Origin: Macquaria australasica
Lineage: Eukaryota > Chordata > Actinopteri > Centrarchiformes > Percichthyidae
Direction: 5' to 3'
NCBI GenBank assembly: GCA_005408345.1
Contig: SEMN01000416.1
Location: forward strand, 62,001 to 126,000
Length of the DNA stretch: 64,000 nucleotides
Below are positions 58,001 through 64,000 of the stretch, piece after piece. A model generated the notes under the pieces. It made no database searches. It saw nothing but the letters and a program-made list of their open reading frames with translations, and was not told where the DNA came from. The translations under genes and the position numbers were made by a program. Every line of letters begins with the position of its first letter. Position 1 is the stretch's first letter.

Positions 58001-59582
58001 GGGCAGAATGGGTGGCAGGAGCAGCAGAGACTACCGCTCATCTGTTGGCGGGGGCCACCACCATGAGTCCAAGGGCGAGGGGGCCGGTGGCCGGCATGGT
58101 CAGGATCGGTCCCAGCATAACCCGGCCAGGGCCAGGAACCGAAGTGAAACCCGCAGTGAGGGTTCAGAGTATGAGGAAATCCCCAAGAGAAGGAGGGAGA
58201 GAGGTTCAGAGACTGGCAGTGAGAGTGGTGCAAGTGACGTTGGTCACTCAGACAAGGATGACAACCAGAAACCCAACACCAAGAATGGCTCTAGTCATGC
58301 CAACACCACTGGCAGCGGCACCATGTCCTCTGCACCACCCAGAGGTTCCCAGGCCCGGGTCTTCACCCCCAGGGGTGTTCCCTCTAGGAGGGGCAGGGGT
58401 GGAGGTAGTGGAGGAGGAAACATCTACAGGGGTAGTGGCAATGTTGGAGGAACACCTGGAGGACACCGGGTTGGACCCAGCTCAGCCTCTCATGGTGGGT
58501 CCTCCAAGTCTTCAGCCTCAGGCCGAAAGCAGCAAGGCCCACCACACACGTCTGGGCCCAAAGACTCGGGCAGGGGAGGAAATGGAGGAGAGAAGAAAGA
58601 CAAGATAGTTGATGCAAGTCAAGCTCAAAATCAGGGGTCCAATCCCCCTCAACCGTCTTTGCCCGCTGCAACTCCTGCCCCTCTAGGTTCCACTGAAAAT
58701 GGAGGAGTTGTGACCCAGCAAGCTTCAACCAACCCTACATCAAACTCTGGAGGGCCAAATGCACTCCCTCTTCCCACTAACCGTGGGTTCCCTCCTAGTG
58801 GGTTTGAGCGACCACCTAGACGTCGCCGTCACGGGCGTTCCCAGCACCAACAGGACAAGCCGCCCCGCTTCCGGAGACTGAAGGAGCGAGAGAATGCTGC
58901 ACGTATCAACGGAGGAGTGGGGGTTATTGGGGGAGGAAGGCCCTCTTCTCCCTCCCTAAATTCAGTTCAGGACAGTAACGGAGCCCCCATCTCTGCTCCC
59001 ATGACAGGCAATGCCCAAAATGCTAACCACAACACCACAGTAACAACCAACAATAATGGTGGAGGCGGGCATATTAACAATGCAAACAGCCACCACCATC
59101 ACCACTACAACCAGGGCAACGCTGGGCCGACCCACCCCCAGCACCACCACAGCCATGGAGCAAAGTCCCCTGACTTCACCAACCAGAACTCGGACCAGGC
59201 CAACGAGGAGTGGGAGACTGCCTCTGAGAGCAGCGACTTCACAGAGTTCAGAGACAGGGAAGGAGGAGGAGGAGGGAAGTCATATTCTTCTCACCATCCC
59301 CACCACCTGGGAAGGGGAGGAGGTGGCGGCGGTGGAGGCGGAGGTGTGGTCGAGCGCGACATGACAGGAAAAGAGCCCTCAGCTAATAAAAGAAGCTTCT
59401 CAAGCCAGCGTCCTGGCATGGAGCGACAGAACCGCAGGGTCAACCCTGGAGGAGCTGGAGGCGGAGGGGGAGGAAGAGGCCCACGAGGCCCACCTGGTGG
59501 TGGCTCTGGCGGACCGGGTAATGGAGGAGGCAATCGCGGGGAGAAGCGTGGCAACTGGCCCTCCCCAAAAAATAGGAAGTGA
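49007..59582 (+). CDS. prrc2a: Proline-rich coiled-coil protein 2A (BAT2)
   Basis: Coding exons: 49007-49121, 50235-50412, 50564-50660, 50795-50876, 50987-51130, 51654-51895, 52171-52259, 52472-52623, 53469-53571, 53655-53844, 54058-54150, 54390-54927, 55101-55357, 55585-55894, 56069-56288, 56516-59582; phases agree and the joined frame is 1958 aa. The N-terminal BAT2 domain is almost identical to recalled human PRRC2A (KYASLNLFDTYKGKSLE, LQSLGKVASARRMPPPANLP, FSREEFPTLQAAGDQDK). Later blocks also match: GWAGAHEEIDYSAKLKFSD, the charged helix ERARRRREEEERRMEEERRA, a Gln run near residue 765, MNFDPRWMMMPYMDPR, RG-rich text near residue 1400, and NEEWETASESSDF. Human PRRC2A is an RNA-binding, reported m6A-reading protein in cytoplasm and granules. 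The last exon is swollen with Gly, His, Asn and Ser runs. The frame stops at WPSPKNRK, where human continues for about 650 residues (see findings). Confidence 0.94.
52624..53468 (+). other. prrc2a intron, no recognised content
   Basis: AT-rich intron with a T run just before the acceptor. No exon or mobile element identified. Confidence 0.45.
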
Positions 59583-62500
59583 TATAAATGTTTCCAAACA
59601 TTTCAGATGAATCCCACCCACATTAAAACCACCCTCTTACATCTTAGTCCCTTTTTGATAATTATTTCATGGCTTATCTGTTGACATCCCTAAACAAATT
59701 AGTGTATTGTACAGTATATGGAGATGGTATTCACATTCACTTTAGCGCCCCCCACCCCGCTCACCTCTTTCCCTTTGCATCAATCTACTATCTACCGTCC
59801 GTTATTGTAAATTTCTCCCATTTGTTCCGTCTTGCTCTCCTTTCAGTTGTCCCCCTCCCCCTCAAGAATCTCACCCCAGTTGGATTTGACAAGCATGTGG
59901 TTCTGCAATGGAGATGCACGTGGTTTTGACAGAAGACATTCACACAGAGCTCCACACACACTCGCATATACAAGCACAAATATGACATCTTTCCAAACAC
60001 ATGGAACACATGCAGTCATGTGGGTGCAAAATGAAAATGTGGGATTAAATTGGCAAAAATGTTTGGATTGGGCTAATTTTTATATTTATGTACCTGTGTA
60101 TATTTCTACCACACTTTGGCCTTGGGTGGTATTCAGTAGTGCAGTTCTGCATTACTTCCCTCACAAAGGGAAAGAGTGCAGCTTCATCTTTTACCGAGAA
60201 CAATGTAACATATGATGTTTTGTTTCTCTCTGTCTTTTTTTTTTTTTTTGGCCTTGTGTCAGTTGAGTTTCAGCCTATGGGAAATGTTAGGGGTGTGTTT
60301 TTTCTTCTAAAAAAAAAAAAAAAAAAGCAGGTCATTAAAATACCTTTTTACTAAATTCCCCAATTCCTTCTTCCACTGACTTTTTGGTCTCCTGCAAAGT
60401 CTGTCTCTGATTACTGTGATAAGACCCATTGAAGTAGTACTGCTCAGTGCTCACCTACACTTCATTGACTTGTCTTTAATATCAATGTTTCTGCTGCTTG
60501 TTCAGATAGATGGTGTGATTTTTTTTTTTTTTTTCTTTTCCCAAGTTGTTGACCTGCTCTGACATTTCATTGTCTATTGGTTGGTCCGTTTTATGAAATA
60601 AAGGCTTTTTCAGCCTCATCATAGTATCCTTCTTAACTGCAGAGGTTCTGCACACTGCAGACATCTAAGTTTCCCAAAGGACAATAGTTTTACTCTCTCA
60701 TTCATGAGTTTTGTTTACCCTATGGAGACTATTCATAGCTTGATGGCTTTATTTTTAACAACCATTATTTCCTCAGTGACTTACATTTTTATGGAAACTT
60801 TTTTTTCTCCCCCAAGGTGAAATCTTGTAAGGGGGAAAATGAGTAGAATGAAAATGTAGGTCATGATGGAATAAAGAAAAAATGTTTGACTTTCATAAAA
60901 ATTCAGCTTCAGTAGCTAATTGAATATGTTCTAATAAGCACTCCTTGTAGTATAACAAAAATCCATGGTTGCTGTTTTTTTCCTCCTCTTTGTGTTAGTG
61001 TTTTTTTGGGCAAGTTACATATGATGCAACAGGACAGGTACTCTGTCTGGGCCCAGAGTACAGAGCTAGGCCGAGTATTGTACTATAACACCCCCCCCCC
61101 CTCCCCCCTCTGTGCTCTTGTGGAGACTCCTCACACCAAGAAAGGACTACTACCCAAGAGCTCCTTGTCTGAGGAAGTATTTTTCAAAGTGTGTGTTCTC
61201 GGGATGTCTGTTTCAGTACACGGTGGCAACCAGTAGCCCACGCTAATTAAATTCAGGACAACGCTGAAAGGGTGACAAAGTGTCACCTTCTACAGTTCAC
61301 ACGGTTTCCAAGATTTCACTCGCAACAAATAATGCCGACCTGGAGTGTTGAGGAAATATTGGATTGAAGTAGGATTACACTTGTAAACATAGTTTGTATC
61401 ATACATAAAACACAAAAATGGCACACGGCTTGAAAAATGACCGGAAACAACATCCAGTGTGAACTAAACCGATTTGTACGTCTGCATCAGTTCTGTCACT
61501 GCTGTAAGTTGGGGTTTGTTTGTTTACTGACAACAGTTTGAAGATCGTCTCTGGGATGTTGTGAGTAGGGCATTTGATGATTTGTGTATGTGCGTGCGCG
61601 CTTGTGTGTATGTGTGCATTTTCTGGTGTCTAATAACTCGGGAAGGGGAGGGGACCAGAAGGGTTATTAACATGAATGGCAAGCACTTTCTGCCTTGTTT
61701 GCCCACACTTGATTTAACCAATATTAAGACAATTCTACTGTTTCTTAAGTACATCCACATATATACATTCAGCTGTGTGTATATGTTCATCATCCAAATG
61801 AAGAACATGCAGTGGAGAACTTCACCAGACTTTTTGTGTAATTTAAGTATACATTCTTCAGCAGGCAAGTGAAGTTGGACATTTTATTTTTCACTGACTT
61901 CTAAGCATGAACACACACCCATGGGTGCAGCTTGCCTTGCCTGTTACTGGTTTATACATTGATAGCTGTACACTTAACACTGGCTCAAAGAGTCCTTCAT
62001 CCCTCCTTAACTCTTAATGTTGATGTGTGCATTATTTTCTGTACCCATGTTAAAAGAAAACAAAAGTGGTGTATTCCAGAAAAAATTACTCAAAGATTGT
62101 ACTGTTTCCAGCATTACCAAGGTACCTGGAGTGGTTCAAGCTGTTTTTTAGCATTTATGGTTTTATTAATGGAACCATAATATACACACATGTATGTATA
62201 TTGGTATGTATCTAAGTTTTGTCTACCCCAACTTACATTCCCACAAACAAATGTTGTCATTTTTAGTTCAAGGGAGCAATGTACAAGCAGAGAAGTGTCT
62301 TATTATAATAAAGTTATACAGAGAAGGCAAAGTTAAATAAACTACTTTTGATTTAATGGAAAATGTAATCGCGTGTCTCATTCTTCTCAGATGAAGTGGA
62401 ATATTTTGGAAGAACTTGAGCAAGATAAAAGACCTGTTTCACTGCACATGTTTTGGCATGTCGTAGCAGGAAAAGCAAAGGTGTAACTAATGACAATGAT

Positions 62501-62960
62501 GGTTTAATTACATGTATGTGCAGCACACCTAAATGAAATGAAATGCAGCCAAAAATCAATGTTATTAGTTAAACCTGTGTTTGACAAAATGTTCTCCATG
62601 AAAGCAATCTACTGAATTTTGTCCTGACATTTATTTTTCAAGTAAACATAATTCTGTAGACATTATGATTTGTTATTATAATGTGAGGTTACCACACAAC
62701 ACATCAGAAACATTACCAAACCAAAACTGAGCAAAAAGCTAGAATACTGGTATGTTCTGAGAAGTTCCTGTTTAAGTAGTGGAATAATGTTTGCATGTAG
62801 CAAAATATATACTACGTTTTAGGTATGTTACCATCTTCACAAAGGCTAGTATCATATTCTTTATAAAGTGCTTGACATATAGAGGAGAGAAACTAAAACT
62901 GTTGTAAATTGTCAATTTTTGTATGTTTGTATGGTTTACAATTAAATAAAGGCAGTTGGA
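59583..62960 (+). terminator. prrc2a: Probable prrc2a 3' UTR and downstream DNA
   Basis: AT-rich, with long T and A runs (60235-60249, 60310-60326, 60518-60534). AATAAA signals at 60597-60602, near 62306 and 62335, and at about 62943 offer alternative ends giving UTRs of about 1.0 to 3.4 kb. No exon resembling the human C-terminal third was found. Confidence 0.45.
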
Positions 62961-63835
62961 ATCATATATTGAAATCAAATCAAAGATAAAACTTGAAGGA
63001 CCCTGTTGGCATTTTTTTGTTTGGTTGCCCTTTTGTTTCAGTTCAATTTATAAGAGTTTTTTTTTCGCAGTGAATATTTAGTCATCTTTTTATTTTCCAA
63101 AGATATTGTTATTTCTCTGGAGTAATAGTCTGTTTAAGTGAGAGGTTTATCTGAAATTATACAAATCCATGAAACAACCAATAAACTAAACCGATCATGT
63201 GAATTTAGTAGCTTACAAAGGTTCCTGTTTGACAATTTCCTCTGACTTTGCTGACGTCGGAGCTTGACAGGGGTATCTTAAAGCCAAACTTGATCTACTA
63301 TATTACCATGCAGAAATAACAAAATGTTGACAAAAATAATATAGGCAGGGAAATTTTCACTGTGACATATTCCCAATCTAAAGTATGTTTAGTCTTCAAG
63401 TTGATACTTGAACCTTAGGCTACTGTCAGTAACTAAAATATGTGGGTGAGTAATCAGTCTAAAAACACAAGCATGTTATTGAAAATGGTCCTACATAGAC
63501 TGAAACATGTTTTTCTCACACCAACTTTATTGAAGTTTAATATATAAAAATTAGAGCATACTATCCATATTAGAAAAAGGATAAAAACATTACATTTGTC
63601 ATCTTATCAGTGCAAATAACTTAAATATAGTACATAAAATTAAATAAAGGGAGGGGTTCTGTTAATAGAGGCCTTATTATAATAAGTGCAAAGAGTATAC
63701 AGTTTGTTTGTTTTTTGGGTTCTCACCAAATTTGATAATTTCTTGAAAAACGAGGGTTGAAGTATTGACCTGCAGGTGCCAGCCCGTTTGCTCTAAAACA
63801 CGAGTACGCCTTTAAAGGATGTGTAGTACTCAAAA
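62961..63835. other. AT-rich intergenic DNA
   Basis: No exon, RNA gene or recognisable repeat. Confidence 0.4.
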
Positions 63836-63942
63836 TGAACAGTGGGCGGCAGCGGTGCGTCACCGGCGAGTGTCGGGGGGGGGAGAGGAAGAGCGTAACC
63901 TAGAGGGTGAACCGGGAGGTGGTGTCCATTTTATTTACACCG
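63836..63942 (+). promoter_or_regulatory. Promoter and first exon candidate of the next gene
   Basis: After AT-rich DNA, a GC-rich stretch with a GC box (GTGGGCGGCAGCGG) and TGCGTCACC, a CRE-like half site, leads to ACACCG followed by GTGAGAT, a good donor (exon end about 63942). This looks like a + strand first non-coding exon. In human the next class III gene is BAG6, but nothing in the window proves its identity. Confidence 0.4.
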
Positions 63943-64000
63943 GTGAGATTGCTAAATTTTTTTGATCTGTCGGATCTTTCGGGAGTACGAGAGTTGAACT

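Noticed and set aside
56496..58728. Several long antisense open frames under the big prrc2a exon
   Set aside because: They mirror the GC-rich low-complexity coding strand; there is no independent evidence of a gene.
59832..60215. 127-codon open frame after prrc2a, with an acceptor-like CTTTCAG at its left
   Set aside because: Checked as a possible C-terminal prrc2a exon; the residues do not resemble any part of recalled PRRC2A and composition is UTR-like.

Overview
This 64 kb window looks like nuclear DNA of a ray-finned fish, most likely a percomorph teleost. The genes are split by GT-AG introns and are more similar to vertebrate than invertebrate homologues. The non-coding DNA is AT-rich and carries repeat families typical of percomorph genomes (hAT-like MITEs, L2/CR1-like LINE 3' ends, a tRNA-derived SINE, long CA, GATA and CT microsatellites). 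No prokaryotic, viral or organellar gene was seen. Exons were joined by hand from reading frame, splice sites, phase and recalled human homologues; no alignment was run.

Layout. (1) 73-9153, + strand: last 12 coding exons of skiv2l (skic2), the SKI-complex RNA helicase; its 5' part is outside the window. (2) 10020-17559, +: complete prrt1 (SynDIG4), four coding exons, 241 aa. (3) 17560-24465: intergenic, repeat-rich. (4) 24466-31737, - strand: complete coding region of tmem268, eight exons, 353 aa. (5) 31738-36570: tmem268 upstream region with MITE and LINE debris and a large GATA array, ending in the neu1 promoter. (6) 36571-42777, +: complete neu1 (lysosomal sialidase), six exons, 387 aa. 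(7) 42778-49006: neu1 3' UTR, then the GC-rich promoter, 5' UTR and first intron of prrc2a. (8) 49007-59582, +: prrc2a (BAT2), 16 coding exons, 1958 aa as read. (9) 59583-64000: probable prrc2a 3' UTR, AT-rich DNA, and a short GC-rich promoter-like segment at the right edge, probably the start of the next gene.

In human, SKIV2L, PRRT1, NEU1 and PRRC2A all lie in the MHC class III region (6p21.3), so this is a teleost class III-like block. The exception is tmem268, whose human orthologue lies on 9q32, in the chromosome 9 MHC paralogon. The genes do not form one pathway: cytoplasmic RNA decay (skiv2l), AMPA-receptor auxiliary function (prrt1), a little-known two-pass membrane protein (tmem268), lysosomal sialic acid removal (neu1) and an RNA-binding disordered protein (prrc2a).

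I found no undescribed multi-gene system. The points most worth checking are an apparently early end of prrc2a beside a one-base-damaged splice donor, a GC-AG intron in neu1, MiT/TFE-type E-boxes before neu1, dinucleotide repeats touching splice donors, nested MITE/SINE insertions with readable target duplications, and tmem268 inside the class III block.
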